Below, one piece after another: positions 36,871 to 46,333 of a stretch of DNA of 64,000 nucleotides; the stretch's first letter is position 1, and each line of letters starts with the position of its first letter. The notes below the pieces were generated by a model. The model was not told the DNA's origin, made no database searches, and worked only from the letters and a program-made list of their open reading frames with translations. The stretch is from Streptococcaceae bacterium AF77-01CM03A (lineage in GTDB: Bacteria > Bacillota > Bacilli > Lactobacillales > Streptococcaceae): assembly GCA_027665725.1 (NCBI GenBank), contig JAQDDS010000001.1:496001-560000 (forward strand), read 5' to 3'. The position numbers were made by a program, and so were the translations under genes.

Positions 36871-36918
36871 AGTATATCATATTTTCTCAAAGCTTTAAAT
36901 GGCAAAATATGGTAAAAT
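36871..36918. promoter_or_regulatory. Divergent promoters of tdk and the tautomerase gene
   Basis: On the minus strand TGATATACT (36871-36879) with TTTAAA 17 bases upstream serves tdk. On the plus strand TGGTAAAAT (36910-36918) serves the tautomerase gene. The two overlap head to head. Confidence 0.5.
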
Positions 36919-36952
36919 AAAAGAAATCATTTAGTGAGTGGAGGAAACTATT

Positions 36953-37135
36953 ATGCCATTTGTACGCATCGATTTATTTGAAGGACGCACGCTAGAGCAA
37001 AAGAAAGCCTTAGCTAAGGAAGTAACTGAAGCTGTGGTACGTAACACTGGTGCACCACAATCTGCTGTTCACGTTATTATTAACGATATGCCAGAAGGAA
37101 CTTACTTCCCGCAAGGGGAAATGCGCACTAAGTAA
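36953..37135 (+). CDS. 4-oxalocrotonate tautomerase family protein
   Basis: A 60-residue tautomerase-superfamily protein. The ATG at 36953 gives MPFVRIDLFEGRTLEQKKALA, leaving Pro-1 as the catalytic base after Met removal; the open frame upstream contains only the ribosome site GGAGGAA. VHVIINDMPEGTYFPQG is typical of the family. Streptococci lack the aromatic meta-cleavage pathway, so the physiological substrate is unknown. Confidence 0.92.
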   Translation: MPFVRIDLFEGRTLEQKKALAKEVTEAVVRNTGAPQSAVHVIINDMPEGTYFPQGEMRTK

Positions 37136-37136
37136 A

Positions 37137-37165
37137 GCTTAAGCAATCTGCTTAGGCTTTTCTTT
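37137..37165 (+). terminator. Terminator of the tautomerase gene
   Basis: GCTTAAGCA pairs with TGCTTAGGC (one wobble) around a three-base loop, followed by TTTTCTTT. Confidence 0.75.
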
Positions 37166-37258
37166 ATAAGTGGCATTCGTTGAATAAAAAACTTTATTTT
37201 GTTACAATTTTAAGAGATATTAGTAAATAAAAGGCTTCAATTTTAAAAAGGAATTAAC

Positions 37259-38632
37259 ATGATTACACGTGAATTTGATACCATTGCTGCAATCTCCACA
37301 CCTCTTGGAGAAGGAGCCATTGGTATTGTCCGCTTGAGCGGAACAGACAGTTTTGCCATTGCGCAAAAGATTTTTAAAGGCAAAGACTTAAGTCAGGTCG
37401 CCAGCCACACACTGAACTACGGCCACATTGTTGACCCTATAACTGGTAAGGTTATGGACGAGGTCATGGTTGGGGCTATGAAGTCTCCGAAGACCTTTAC
37501 TCGTGAGGATATTATCGAGATTAACACCCACGGAGGGATTGCCGTGACCAATGAAATCCTGCAATTGGCTATCCGTGAAGGGGCTCGCATGGCAGAACCT
37601 GGTGAATTTACCAAGCGTGCCTTCCTCAATGGTCGTGTAGACTTGACTCAGGCTGAAGCTGTAATGGATATCATTCGTGCTAAGACTGACAAGGCTATGA
37701 ATATAGCAGTCAAACAACTTGATGGATCCCTGTCTGACCTCATTAACAATACTCGTCAGGAAATTCTCAATACCTTGGCTCAGGTTGAGGTTAATATCGA
37801 TTACCCTGAGTATGACGATGTGGAAGAAGCCACTACTGCTGTTGTCCGTGAAAAAACTATGAAGTTTGAACAACTCTTGACCAATCTCCTAAAAACTGCC
37901 CGTCGTGGTAAAATTCTCCGTGAAGGAATTTCAACGGCTATCATTGGTCGTCCTAACGTTGGGAAATCAAGTCTCCTAAACAACCTCCTGCGTGAAGACA
38001 AGGCCATTGTAACGGATATTGCAGGGACTACTCGAGATGTCATTGAAGAATATGTCAATATTAACGGTGTTCCACTGAAGTTGATTGATACTGCAGGTAT
38101 TCGTGAAACAGATGATGTCGTGGAACAAATCGGAGTTGAACGCTCCAAAAAAGCCCTCAAGGAAGCTGACTTAGTTCTACTAGTCCTAAATGCTAGTGAA
38201 CCTCTGACTGTTCAAGACCGACAACTTCTTGAAATTAGTCAAGATACTAATCGAATCATCCTACTTAATAAAACTGACCTACCAGAAGCTATTAAAACAG
38301 AGGAACTTCCTGAAGATGTCATCCGCATTTCAGTCCTTAAAAATCAAAACATCGATAAGATTGAAGAGCGCATCAATAATCTATTCTTTGAAAATGCTGG
38401 ACTTGTTGAGCAAGATGCTACCTATCTATCCAACGCCCGTCATATTTCATTAATTGAAAAGGCAGTTGAAAGTCTCCAAGCTGTTAATGAAGGTCTTGAA
38501 TTGGGCATGCCAGTTGATCTGCTTCAAGTTGATTTAACTCGAACCTGGGAAATTCTTGGCGAGATAACTGGTGATGCCGCTCCTGATGAACTAATTACAC
38601 AGTTGTTTAGCCAATTTTGTCTGGGTAAATAA
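37259..38632 (+). CDS. mnmE: tRNA uridine-5-carboxymethylaminomethyl modification GTPase
   Basis: A 457-residue protein. The N-terminal tetrahydrofolate-binding domain begins [20 protein letters not shown]. The inserted G domain has [12 protein letters not shown] (G1, near residue 223), DTAGIRET (G3) and NKTDL (G4). The C-terminal CLGK carries the conserved Cys. With MnmG it modifies U34 of certain tRNAs. AAGGA precedes the ATG. No terminator hairpin is specific to it; the repeat hairpin at 38671 could serve. Confidence 0.98.
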   Translation: MITREFDTIAAISTPLGEGAIGIVRLSGTDSFAIAQKIFKGKDLSQVASHTLNYGHIVDPITGKVMDEVMVGAMKSPKTFTREDIIEINTHGGIAVTNEILQLAIREGARMAEPGEFTKRAFLNGRVDLTQAEAVMDIIRAKTDKAMNIAVKQLDGSLSDLINNTRQEILNTLAQVEVNIDYPEYDDVEEATTAVVREKTMKFEQLLTNLLKTARRGKILREGISTAIIGRPNVGKSSLLNNLLREDKAIVTDIAGTTRDVIEEYVNINGVPLKLIDTAGIRETDDVVEQIGVERSKKALKEADLVLLVLNASEPLTVQDRQLLEISQDTNRIILLNKTDLPEAIKTEELPEDVIRISVLKNQNIDKIEERINNLFFENAGLVEQDATYLSNARHISLIEKAVESLQAVNEGLELGMPVDLLQVDLTRTWEILGEITGDAAPDELITQLFSQFCLGK

Positions 38633-38670
38633 CATAAAAACTAAGTCAAAAAAATACTAGTCACCTAAAA

Positions 38671-38840
38671 AGAGGTTGGGACAAAAAGATCCCGACCTCA
38701 CTTTTTATTATCAATCATAATTTGACGCGGTAGCTGATTGAACTTTTTGTTCGTCTTTTAGACTCCAAAAAGCTCCTAATCATCCTCGCGGGGCTGGGAC
38801 TACGAAATCAAGACTTTGTCTATCGATTTCTGTCCCACCG
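38671..38840. repeat. Streptococcal intergenic repeat, GGGAC/GAAATC hairpin family (copy 2)
   Basis: The element has the same plan as 30281-30458: an opening hairpin GAGGTTGGGA...TCCCGACCTC with a T run (usable as a terminator after mnmE), a middle part with GACGCGGTAGCTGATTG, and a closing hairpin with GGGACTACGAAATC and GATTTCTGTCCCA arms. Confidence 0.65.
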
Positions 38841-38897
38841 CCTTTTCTTACACCTTCTAAGTTATATCCTGCCTTAGCAGAAATCTGAAACAAACCT

Positions 38898-39003
38898 TAT
38901 ACTCAATGAAAATCAAAGAGCAAACTAGGAAACTAGCCGCAGGCTGTACTTGAGTACGCCAAGGCGACGTTGACGCAGTTTGAATTTGATTTTCGAAGAG
39001 TAT
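38898..39003. repeat. RUP/BOX-type miniature repeat
   Basis: A 106-base element with imperfect inverted ends: TATACTCAATGAAAATCAAA on the left and the complement of AATACTCTTCGAAAATCAAA on the right. These ends match the termini of pneumococcal BOX and RUP elements as I remember them, and the length fits the roughly 107-base RUP class. The interior contains GTACTTGAGTAC, a small palindrome. It is non-autonomous, with no coding content. Confidence 0.7.
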
Positions 39004-39026
39004 TACCAGTTCTTTTCTATTTTCAC

Positions 39027-40121
39027 TTAGTCTTTAGGTAATTTGCCAGCTTTTTCAAGCATTTTTTTGATTAAATAGGGCATCTTAACATTTTCACGAC
39101 CTTTTTTCTCAATTAATTTTTTAACAAATTCTGGCATTTGTAAGTCTTGTGATTCATCTAGAATATTCTTAGTTTCCTCCGAAGGGACTAATTCATCAAA
39201 GGTTTCTTCTTCTGGGAGGAATTCTCTAAATTCTTTATGTTCATTAGCTCGGATAATATTGACCAAGGCATCAATCAAACGAGAATCTGTATTTGGCATT
39301 GGTGGACGATGGTAGTTCACCTCCAATTCCTGACACAAGTCTTGACATTCCACATCGTTGTCAAACAAGACTTCAATATGCTCACTGATAAAACTAATAG
39401 GTACAAAAATATAATGCTCTGGATGTTCTTCCTGTTCTCTAAGATACTCCAATACATCTGGTTTAATCCAAGGAATACCAATATCACTTTCGCTCTGCCA
39501 AGTGTTGGTATATTGCTCTTGTTTCAAGCCTAATTTCTCAGCAATTAACTTGCTATTTTCGAAAATCTGGTCGATATAGGGATCACCAAAATCCAAGGCA
39601 AAAATGGGCACACTGTGAGCAGAAAAGATGACTTTAAAGCTATCCTGTTTCACCTTTTCTTTTAAAATTTTAGCAATTTCAGCTGTCCAATAGTTTAATA
39701 GTGCTTCTTCTTGATACCAGTCCTTAATAACTAAAAACTGAATTTGTTTGCTTTCCAGAAACTTTTCGTACCCCATGACAGAGTAAAAGGAATAGTGTGG
39801 CTCCAAAATCAAGCAAATACACTTTTCAATTCCATCTGCTTCCATTTGCCGAATCACATCTGGAATAAAGGGGGTTGAAAATTTATTGGCAAAATAGACA
39901 CTATAATCATTTCCTAATCTAGCTTCTACCAAGGCAACTTCTTCACGGGTAATTTTTTGAAGTGGAGTTCCTCCAATTCGAACATAATTATCATAAAGTG
40001 TTTGAATCTCGTGATCTTGAGGTCGAACTCCACGACGAATGTTGGTAAAAAAGTCGGCTACTCCTTCAAAGGTAATCTCTTCTGGTGAACCAAATGTCAT
40101 CATTAAAATTGCTTTTTTCAT
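39027..40121 (-). CDS. hemH: Ferrochelatase
   Basis: A 364-residue ferrochelatase-family protein: [21 protein letters not shown] at the N-terminus, [13 protein letters not shown], the metal-site histidine in [16 protein letters not shown] near residue 165 and the partner Glu in [16 protein letters not shown] near 250. The active-site residues therefore look intact. Streptococci do not make heme de novo and no other heme gene lies nearby, so its substrate is unclear; use of scavenged porphyrin is possible. A charged C-terminal tail of about 50 residues is an addition to the usual length. Confidence 0.9.
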   Translation of the reverse strand: MKKAILMMTFGSPEEITFEGVADFFTNIRRGVRPQDHEIQTLYDNYVRIGGTPLQKITREEVALVEARLGNDYSVYFANKFSTPFIPDVIRQMEADGIEKCICLILEPHYSFYSVMGYEKFLESKQIQFLVIKDWYQEEALLNYWTAEIAKILKEKVKQDSFKVIFSAHSVPIFALDFGDPYIDQIFENSKLIAEKLGLKQEQYTNTWQSESDIGIPWIKPDVLEYLREQEEHPEHYIFVPISFISEHIEVLFDNDVECQDLCQELEVNYHRPPMPNTDSRLIDALVNIIRANEHKEFREFLPEEETFDELVPSEETKNILDESQDLQMPEFVKKLIEKKGRENVKMPYLIKKMLEKAGKLPKD

Positions 40122-40275
40122 CTCTGCATCCTTGTGATATTTTTATCTTTTTTATTGTATCACTAAAGAAGCCATAAGTAAACGCTAACATAAGGATTTT
40201 ATCTCCCTTCCGACTTTTGTTTTTCTCTTCTTTCTATGATACAATGGTTTTAAAAGAAGGAAAAAAGGAGTTATG

Positions 40276-41499
40276 ATGAAATATCCAACATTACTAGAGC
40301 GTTTTTTAACTTATGTCAAGGTTAACACGCGTTCTGATGAACACTCAACTACTACACCAAGTACTCAAAGTCAAGTCGACTTTGCGACTAATGTTCTAAT
40401 CCCAGAGATGAAGCGTGTCGGTTTGCAAAATGTCTATTATTTGCCAAACGGTTTTGCTATCGGTACACTTCCAGCTAACGATCCAAGTTTAACTCGCAAG
40501 ATTGGTTTTATCTCCCACATGGATACGGCTGATTTTAATGCTGAAGGTGTCAATCCACAAGTAGTTGAAAACTACGACGGTGGCCTTATCGAACTAGGTA
40601 ATTCTGGTTTCAAACTTGATCCTGCAGATTTCAAGAGCTTAGAGAAATATCCTGGACAAACTTTAATTACTACTGATGGAACTACTCTTCTCGGTGCCGA
40701 TGATAAATCAGGCATTGCCGAAATCATGACAGCTATCGAATACTTGACCGCTCATCCTGAAATTAAGCACTGCGAAATTCGTGTCGGCTTTGGACCTGAT
40801 GAAGAGATTGGTGTCGGTGCCAATAAATTTGATGCAGAAGACTTCAATGTCGACTTTGCTTATACAGTTGACGGTGGGCCTCTAGGTGAACTTCAATACG
40901 AAACCTTCTCTGCTGCAGGTGCAGAACTTCACTTCCAAGGACGTAATGTCCACCCAGGAACAGCAAAAGGACAAATGGTCAATGCCCTTCAATTAGCCAT
41001 TGACTTCCACAACCAACTCCCAGCTGGTGACCGACCTGAGTTGACTGAGGGGTACCAAGGTTTCTACCATCTCATGGATGTATCTGGTAGTGTTGAGGAA
41101 GCGCGTGCTAGCTATATCATTCGTGACTTCGAAAAAGAAACCTTTGAAGCGCGTAAAGCTGCTATGCAAGCTATCGCTGATAAAATGAACCAAGAACTTG
41201 GTAGTAATCGTGTAACCTTGACTTTGACAGACCAGTATTACAACATGAAGGAAGTCATTGAAAAGGATATGACACCAGTAACCATTGCCAAAGCGGTTAT
41301 GGAAAGTCTTGATATTACACCAATTATCGAACCAATTCGTGGTGGTACAGATGGTTCTAAAATTTCCTTTATGGGAATTCCAACGCCGAATATCTTCGCT
41401 GGCGGTGAAAACATGCATGGCCGTTTTGAATACGTTAGCCTTCAAACCATGGAACGTGCAGTTGATACTATTATTGGAATCGTATCTTACAAAGACTAA
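40276..41499 (+). CDS. pepT: Peptidase T (tripeptide aminopeptidase)
   Basis: A 407-residue M20-family zinc aminopeptidase. [12 protein letters not shown] (metal His, near residue 78), [16 protein letters not shown] (bridging Asp), [12 protein letters not shown] (catalytic Glu) and [14 protein letters not shown] near the end are intact. Of two adjacent ATG codons I use the second, five bases after AGGAG. It releases N-terminal residues from tripeptides in the cytoplasm. It is monocistronic with its own terminator. Confidence 0.97.
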   Translation: MKYPTLLERFLTYVKVNTRSDEHSTTTPSTQSQVDFATNVLIPEMKRVGLQNVYYLPNGFAIGTLPANDPSLTRKIGFISHMDTADFNAEGVNPQVVENYDGGLIELGNSGFKLDPADFKSLEKYPGQTLITTDGTTLLGADDKSGIAEIMTAIEYLTAHPEIKHCEIRVGFGPDEEIGVGANKFDAEDFNVDFAYTVDGGPLGELQYETFSAAGAELHFQGRNVHPGTAKGQMVNALQLAIDFHNQLPAGDRPELTEGYQGFYHLMDVSGSVEEARASYIIRDFEKETFEARKAAMQAIADKMNQELGSNRVTLTLTDQYYNMKEVIEKDMTPVTIAKAVMESLDITPIIEPIRGGTDGSKISFMGIPTPNIFAGGENMHGRFEYVSLQTMERAVDTIIGIVSYKD

Positions 41500-41527
41500 A
41501 AAAGAAGTAGCAATGCTACTTCTTTTT
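41499..41527. terminator. Bidirectional terminator between pepT and the phtE-like gene
   Basis: AAAAAGAAGTAGC and GCTACTTCTTTTT form a thirteen-base-pair stem with a three-base loop. It overlaps the stop codons of both convergent genes. Confidence 0.85.
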
Positions 41528-44500
41528 AATTTACTTCTTTGTCAATTGTTTCAGGACTTGTAGTAGTTGAATGCGAACTTGATTCTTCACTTGTTACTTC
41601 GGTGCTAGCTTGACCTGCTGTTTCTTGTTTTGCTTCAACAGGCGTTTCTTGACTTGGCGTTGCTTTAGATCTAAGCTCCTGGTTTAATGAAACAATTTCT
41701 TGAGCGACCGTTAGCAAAGCTTGCTTGTCTTTGCTTGCTGCACTTAACTTGTCAAACAGAGCATCTACCTTTTCAAAGTCCGAATCAGAACCATTATTCA
41801 TTTCCAAATAAGTATGGAGAGCAATGACACCGTTATAGAGTTTTTGGTAAAGAACTAAAACCTCTGGGTCTTGTTTCGAATTATCACGTTCATTTTGGAT
41901 TGTTAGTGAAATACGTTTCAAAAGATCTTGAACCTGTGTATTTAATTCATCAAGGTCTGCGTCTTCTTTCTCCAAAGCAACCTTCAGATTTTTCACTTCG
42001 TCAGAGAGTGAAGCTTTAACCCCCTCCTCATTGACTTGATTCACTAATTCTTCAGCTTTTGTTAGTAACTCTTCTACTTGCCCTTTTAAGACATGGTTAC
42101 TTTGTTCCTCAGGTTTGAGATCATCATACAAACCTTTCAAGAACTCATAGACTGCAGTTTTAGCACTATGGCCATCCACTTTTTCTGTATCTAAGATTGT
42201 TTCAGAAGCCTTGCTTGCAACTGGCTCATTTTTCAGTGCTTCCTCTACTTCCAGTTTTGTTTGATAGATTTCTGGGAAGAGTTTGTTCAAGTCAGTTGCC
42301 TTAAGGAAGGATTGTGACTGATAAAGTGTCCACGTTAGGTTGGCAACTTTATCTCGTAACTTGTCATTCAAGCGACCGTCAGATAGATGTTGGTAGAAAT
42401 ACTTGATGTATTCTACTGTTGTAACTCCAGTACGGTCATTAAAATCTTGCAAAGCTTGTAACTTAGCTTCAACTGCATCTAAACCTGCTTCATCTTGGGC
42501 TAGTTTGTTTTCTTGAAGCTGAGTCAATAAATCCTTCTTAGGAAGTCCATAAGCATCTGTGTCTAAAGTATTAATCTTATCTACTAAAGTTTGATATTTT
42601 TTGTCTAAAGGACTGATTTCTGTTGGTTTTACACTTGAGTCAATGTGAATATACTGCTTATCAAACAAATCCAAAGCTGCCAAATAACCTGCAGTAGAGT
42701 TGGTTGATAGCTTCTTCATATTCTCAGAAAATTGCCCCAAAGCAAGTTCAATTTGTCTTTGAAGAATTGGTTTATCTATATAAACTTCGCGACTTTCTGC
42801 CAAGAGTTGATCAATCTTATACTGGACTGCTTTTTCATCAAAAGCACCAGGTTGGTAAGTTGACTGTAATGCAGGAATTTTGTTTTTCAAAGCGACTTCA
42901 TAACCTTTGGTTTGAACCTTGATGTAGTGGTTATGGTCACCATGAGGAATGACGAAACTACCATTTTCAACCTGCAAGCTATAAGGAGAAACACCATCAC
43001 GTAGAGCAGTTGTATAGAGTTCGTTTAGGAAATCAAGCTCTGCATCACCTGTTTGAAGCGGAATACGAACGTGTTCCTTACGAACGGCGTAAGGGTGAAT
43101 GTGAGTTGGATCATAAGCTTGGTCTGGATTACCAAATACAAAGAATCCATTTGAAATTCTGATAGCCTCAAGAGGAACGCCATATGTTTTAGAAATATAA
43201 GCTATTTTTTCTTCATCGCTGGCATCTCTAGAGAAACTTTCAACCGTCTTGGCAAGAGGTTTAACAGGTTCTGTCTGCTGATGGCCATGAAGATGGTCTT
43301 GTGCAGCCTTAATCTGCTCTGCTGATAAATCTTTCTTAAAGAAATAATGGGCATGGTCCCCATGTGAAACTACAAAACCTTGCTCATCTTCACTTATCAC
43401 TCGGTCAGCATCGAATCCGTGATCGTGGTCTTCACCATGGTGGTGATCATGCCCGTCTTCATCATGGTGATCATCTGATGGATTAGGTTTAACTTCGGTT
43501 TTACCTTTCAAGTGTTCCTGGGCTTCTTTAATCTGTTGAGCCGTCAAATCTTTCTTGTAAAAATAATGATTGTGGTCCCCGTGTGAAACTACAAAACCTT
43601 GCTCATCTTCACTTATCACTCGGTCAGCATCGAAACCGTGATCGTGGTCTTCACCATGGTGGTGATCATGCCCGTCTTCATCACGGTGTTCATCTGATGG
43701 ATTAGGTTTAACTTCGGTTTTACCTTTCAAGTGTTCCTGGGCTTCTTTAATCTGTTTGGCCGTCAAATCTTTCTTGTAAAAATAATGATTGTGGTCCCCA
43801 TGAGAAACAACAAATCCTTTATCATCTTCACTTATCACTCGATCAGCATCGAAACCGTGATTATGGTCTTCACCATGGTGGTGATCATGCCCGTCTTCAT
43901 CATGGTGATCATCTGATGGATTAGGTTTAACTTCGGTTTTACCTTTCAAGTGTTCCTGAGCTTCTTTAATTTGTTGAGCTGTCAAATCTTTCTTGTAAAA
44001 ATAATGATTGTGGTCTCCATGTGAAACTACGAAACCTTGGTCGTCCTCACTAATTACTCGATCAATAGCAAAGCCATGATCGTGGTCTTCACCGTGTCGA
44101 TGATTAGCATGATCGTGGTCATGGTCTTCTTCGTGTTGATGATCAACATCTTCGTGGCCATGGTCATGGTTATGATCTTCGTTTGGTTTACTTGGAATTT
44201 CTACAGGATTTGATGGTGTTACTAGACCTGAAAGTGGTATCAAGCGTGCAATCTTTTGCTCCAAAGCAGATAAACTACTATAAGGGATGAAATGGTAATG
44301 ATTTCCATGAGGGATAGCAACTCCATTAGGCGTACGACTGGTAATTTTAGCCGGGTCAAATACCAAACCATCAGATTCTTTATAGCGTTGACTAACTGGT
44401 AAAGCGTAAAGCTGTTCTAGAAGTTTTTGAAGATTATTTTCTTCTTGTACTGGACTGCTTGTAGCCGGTTTCTCTACTTGATGACTTGGTTCAACACTTG

Positions 44501-45233
44501 GAATCGGTTTGTAGTCTGTTAAACTTTGTTGACTTCCTCTTCCAGCAAGGTAAGCTTGAGCGGCAGCCAATTCACTTGAAGATAGAGCACTCTTAGGAAC
44601 GTAATGATAATGGCCACCATGAGGAACGATATAAGCGTCACCTGTGTCTTCAATAATATCTGCAGCATTAAAGACGTAACCGTCATCAGTTGTATATCGA
44701 CCTTGTTCTCTGGCAGCAATAACTTCCTTACTTGTACTGCCACTATCTGATGTGTGTTCTTGTTTTTGTTTCTCGATTTGGTCTTTGGTACGAATATTAT
44801 CTGCGTGACTAGCATCCTTCAGATAGACATAATATTTGCCATCCACCTTGATGATATAGCCACCTTTAATCTCATTGACAATATCTCCATCACTTAGTTG
44901 ATAGTTTGGATCTTTCATGACCAATTCTTCACTAAAGATGGCATCATAAGGCACCTTACCATTGTAGAAATGGAAATGGTCACCGTGGGAAGTCACATAG
45001 CCTTGATCTGTAATTTTAGTAACAATCTGTTCAGCTTCTATTCCTTCTTTTTGGTTAACTTGATCAGGTGTCAGATTCTCATTCTTTTTAGCATCAGACT
45101 CTTTCCCATCAACATAGGATACACGGTTATTTTCTTTGTTCTCAGGCGCTTGATGTTGATTTAAAGCGTAAGCGCAGACACTTAATGCAAGGACCACTGC
45201 AGATCCTGCTAGATATTTTTTATTAATTTTCAT
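41526..45233 (-). CDS. phtE: PhtE-like histidine triad surface protein with tandem repeats
   Basis: A 1235-residue exported zinc-binding protein. The N-terminal hydrophobic segment (KYLAGSAVVLALSVCAYAL) is the usual Pht signal. Eight HxxHxH triads are visible (for example SHGDHFHF, PHGGHYHY, PHGNHYHF, several SHGDHNHY, PHGDHNHY). Four exact-length 73-residue repeats, each with DRVISED, one triad and a His/Asp-rich stretch, occupy about residues 375-665. The C-terminal 400 residues are helical and end in a Thr/Ser/Glu-rich tail without LPXTG. It is longer than the 1039-residue pneumococcal PhtE as I recall it, mostly because of the repeats. It follows adcAII by seven bases. Confidence 0.88.
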   Translation of the reverse strand: MKINKKYLAGSAVVLALSVCAYALNQHQAPENKENNRVSYVDGKESDAKKNENLTPDQVNQKEGIEAEQIVTKITDQGYVTSHGDHFHFYNGKVPYDAIFSEELVMKDPNYQLSDGDIVNEIKGGYIIKVDGKYYVYLKDASHADNIRTKDQIEKQKQEHTSDSGSTSKEVIAAREQGRYTTDDGYVFNAADIIEDTGDAYIVPHGGHYHYVPKSALSSSELAAAQAYLAGRGSQQSLTDYKPIPSVEPSHQVEKPATSSPVQEENNLQKLLEQLYALPVSQRYKESDGLVFDPAKITSRTPNGVAIPHGNHYHFIPYSSLSALEQKIARLIPLSGLVTPSNPVEIPSKPNEDHNHDHGHEDVDHQHEEDHDHDHANHRHGEDHDHGFAIDRVISEDDQGFVVSHGDHNHYFYKKDLTAQQIKEAQEHLKGKTEVKPNPSDDHHDEDGHDHHHGEDHNHGFDADRVISEDDKGFVVSHGDHNHYFYKKDLTAKQIKEAQEHLKGKTEVKPNPSDEHRDEDGHDHHHGEDHDHGFDADRVISEDEQGFVVSHGDHNHYFYKKDLTAQQIKEAQEHLKGKTEVKPNPSDDHHDEDGHDHHHGEDHDHGFDADRVISEDEQGFVVSHGDHAHYFFKKDLSAEQIKAAQDHLHGHQQTEPVKPLAKTVESFSRDASDEEKIAYISKTYGVPLEAIRISNGFFVFGNPDQAYDPTHIHPYAVRKEHVRIPLQTGDAELDFLNELYTTALRDGVSPYSLQVENGSFVIPHGDHNHYIKVQTKGYEVALKNKIPALQSTYQPGAFDEKAVQYKIDQLLAESREVYIDKPILQRQIELALGQFSENMKKLSTNSTAGYLAALDLFDKQYIHIDSSVKPTEISPLDKKYQTLVDKINTLDTDAYGLPKKDLLTQLQENKLAQDEAGLDAVEAKLQALQDFNDRTGVTTVEYIKYFYQHLSDGRLNDKLRDKVANLTWTLYQSQSFLKATDLNKLFPEIYQTKLEVEEALKNEPVASKASETILDTEKVDGHSAKTAVYEFLKGLYDDLKPEEQSNHVLKGQVEELLTKAEELVNQVNEEGVKASLSDEVKNLKVALEKEDADLDELNTQVQDLLKRISLTIQNERDNSKQDPEVLVLYQKLYNGVIALHTYLEMNNGSDSDFEKVDALFDKLSAASKDKQALLTVAQEIVSLNQELRSKATPSQETPVEAKQETAGQASTEVTSEESSSHSTTTSPETIDKEVN
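43313..44112 (-). repeat. Four tandem 219-base coding repeats in the phtE-like gene
   Basis: The same landmark (CACTTATCAC or its variant) recurs at 43391, 43610, 43829 and 44048, each exactly 219 bases apart, so each unit encodes 73 residues. Units 2 to 4 are nearly identical at base level, which favours slippage or unequal crossing-over. Confidence 0.9.
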
Positions 45234-45240
45234 AAACTCC

Positions 45241-46170
45241 TCATTTCAATTCTTCAGCTAAAATAGCTATATTGTCTTCTAAATTTTCCAAGTAGGACTT
45301 ATCATTTTGTGGATCGGCCTCTAAAGGATTGAGTGTTTTAAGAGTCACACCTGTTGATTTGACAAGTGTATCAGCAACTTTAGACGAAGCATTACTCTCT
45401 GTAAAGATAGTTTTGACCTTATAATTTTTTACAAATTCTTGAATTTCGGTTAACTGTCTCGGGCTTGGTTCTTGGTCTGGTGAAATACCAGCTATTCCAA
45501 GTTGATTCAATCCAAAGCGTTTAGCTAAATATGAAAAAGCTGTGTGTTGAGTTACAAAATTTCTTTGATTGACTTTTTCAAAAATAGGTTGGTATTTCTT
45601 GGTCAAATCATGAGCTTTGGCACTAAAACTTTGTGCGTTTTTCTGATAAGTATCCTTGTTAGCGCTGTCTAGTTCGGATAACTTATCAGCGATAATCTGA
45701 GCTTCTTCAGCAACCTTTTCAGGATCAAGCCAAGTATGAGGATCATACAAGGTCTTCTCATCAATCCCTTCTCCTGCCTGCATATCTTCTAATCCAGGCA
45801 CGCGCTCCAAGGTCATACCTTCTGATGCTTCTAAGACCTTTACCTTAGACTTTTGCAGGCTTGGATCCAAACTTCCCGCCCATGATTCCAAGGTATGAGA
45901 ATGATAAACGAAAACATCTGCATCATAAATGGCTGCAATGTCATTCGCAGAAGGTTCAAATGAATGGATACCTGAACTAGATTGAATCATCCGAACGTCA
46001 TTTAGGTCACCGGAAATTTCTTTGACCATGGCATAGACAGGATAAAAACTAGTCACAATCTTCATTCCCTTAGTTTCATTACGATTGTCTTGACTAACCT
46101 TTTGTCCACAAGCTCCTAAGAAAAAAGCAAACAAGGCAATTACAAGCCACAGGACACTTCTTTTTTTCAT
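45241..46170 (-). CDS. adcAII: Zinc-binding lipoprotein AdcAII (Lmb family)
   Basis: A 309-residue cluster A-I metal-binding lipoprotein. The start is ATG 46170 with AAGGAG. The lipobox is FFLGAC (Cys near residue 20). The zinc ligands are recognisable: SSGIHSFEPSAND (His), YDPHTWLDPEK (His), TQHTAFSYLAKRFG (His) and TIFTESNAS (Glu). It lacks the His-rich loop of AdcA, as expected for AdcAII. It delivers zinc to the AdcBC permease and cooperates with Pht proteins, two of which flank it. The upstream promoter carries AdcR-type boxes. Confidence 0.94.
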   Translation of the reverse strand: MKKRSVLWLVIALFAFFLGACGQKVSQDNRNETKGMKIVTSFYPVYAMVKEISGDLNDVRMIQSSSGIHSFEPSANDIAAIYDADVFVYHSHTLESWAGSLDPSLQKSKVKVLEASEGMTLERVPGLEDMQAGEGIDEKTLYDPHTWLDPEKVAEEAQIIADKLSELDSANKDTYQKNAQSFSAKAHDLTKKYQPIFEKVNQRNFVTQHTAFSYLAKRFGLNQLGIAGISPDQEPSPRQLTEIQEFVKNYKVKTIFTESNASSKVADTLVKSTGVTLKTLNPLEADPQNDKSYLENLEDNIAILAEELK

Positions 46171-46179
46171 CACAACTCC

Positions 46180-46214
46180 TTAACTAGTGTTTAACCGTTT
46201 AATTAACTAGTAAA
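46180..46214. promoter_or_regulatory. Three tandem AdcR-type zinc boxes before adcAII
   Basis: TTAACTAGTGTT (46180-46191), TTAACCGTTTAA (46191-46202) and TTAACTAGTAAA (46203-46214) match the TTAACYRGTTAA AdcR consensus at 10, 11 and 11 of 12 positions. They lie directly downstream of the -10 box, so a bound zinc-loaded AdcR would block the start of transcription. Confidence 0.75.
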
Positions 46215-46215
46215 C

Positions 46216-46244
46216 ATTCTACACCTTAAAATTTAAAATGTCAA
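46216..46244 (-). promoter_or_regulatory. Promoter of adcAII-phtE
   Basis: TTGACA (46239-46244), a 17-base spacer and TAGAAT (46216-46221): a near-consensus housekeeping promoter, nearly identical to the one before the phtD-like gene. Confidence 0.8.
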
Positions 46245-46263
46245 TATTTTTTTGTATTTTCAT

Positions 46264-46302
46264 GAAAAAATTGAGAACTAGATTTCATTATCAGTTCTCA
46301 CT
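46264..46302 (-). terminator. Terminator of the phtD-like gene
   Basis: On the minus strand TGAGAACT pairs with AGTTCTCA around a 13-base loop, followed by a TTTTTT run. Confidence 0.65.
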
Positions 46303-46333
46303 AGTCATTTTTATCATTTGACTTTTAATTGTT

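Noticed and set aside
37388..37873. 161-codon minus-strand frame opposite mnmE
   Set aside because: It lies entirely inside a fully conserved gene, and its composition is that of a reverse-strand shadow.
42704..42922. Hydrophobic small frames opposite the Pht genes as membrane peptides
   Set aside because: Lysine- and glutamate-rich helices read as hydrophobic peptides on the other strand; no ribosome sites.
43731..43916. Frames within the His-rich repeats on the opposite strand
   Set aside because: They are repeat-driven shadows of the phtE-like gene without start signals.
43313..44112. CRISPR array
   Set aside because: The regular spacing is a 219-base coding repeat without spacers, in frame in the phtE-like protein.
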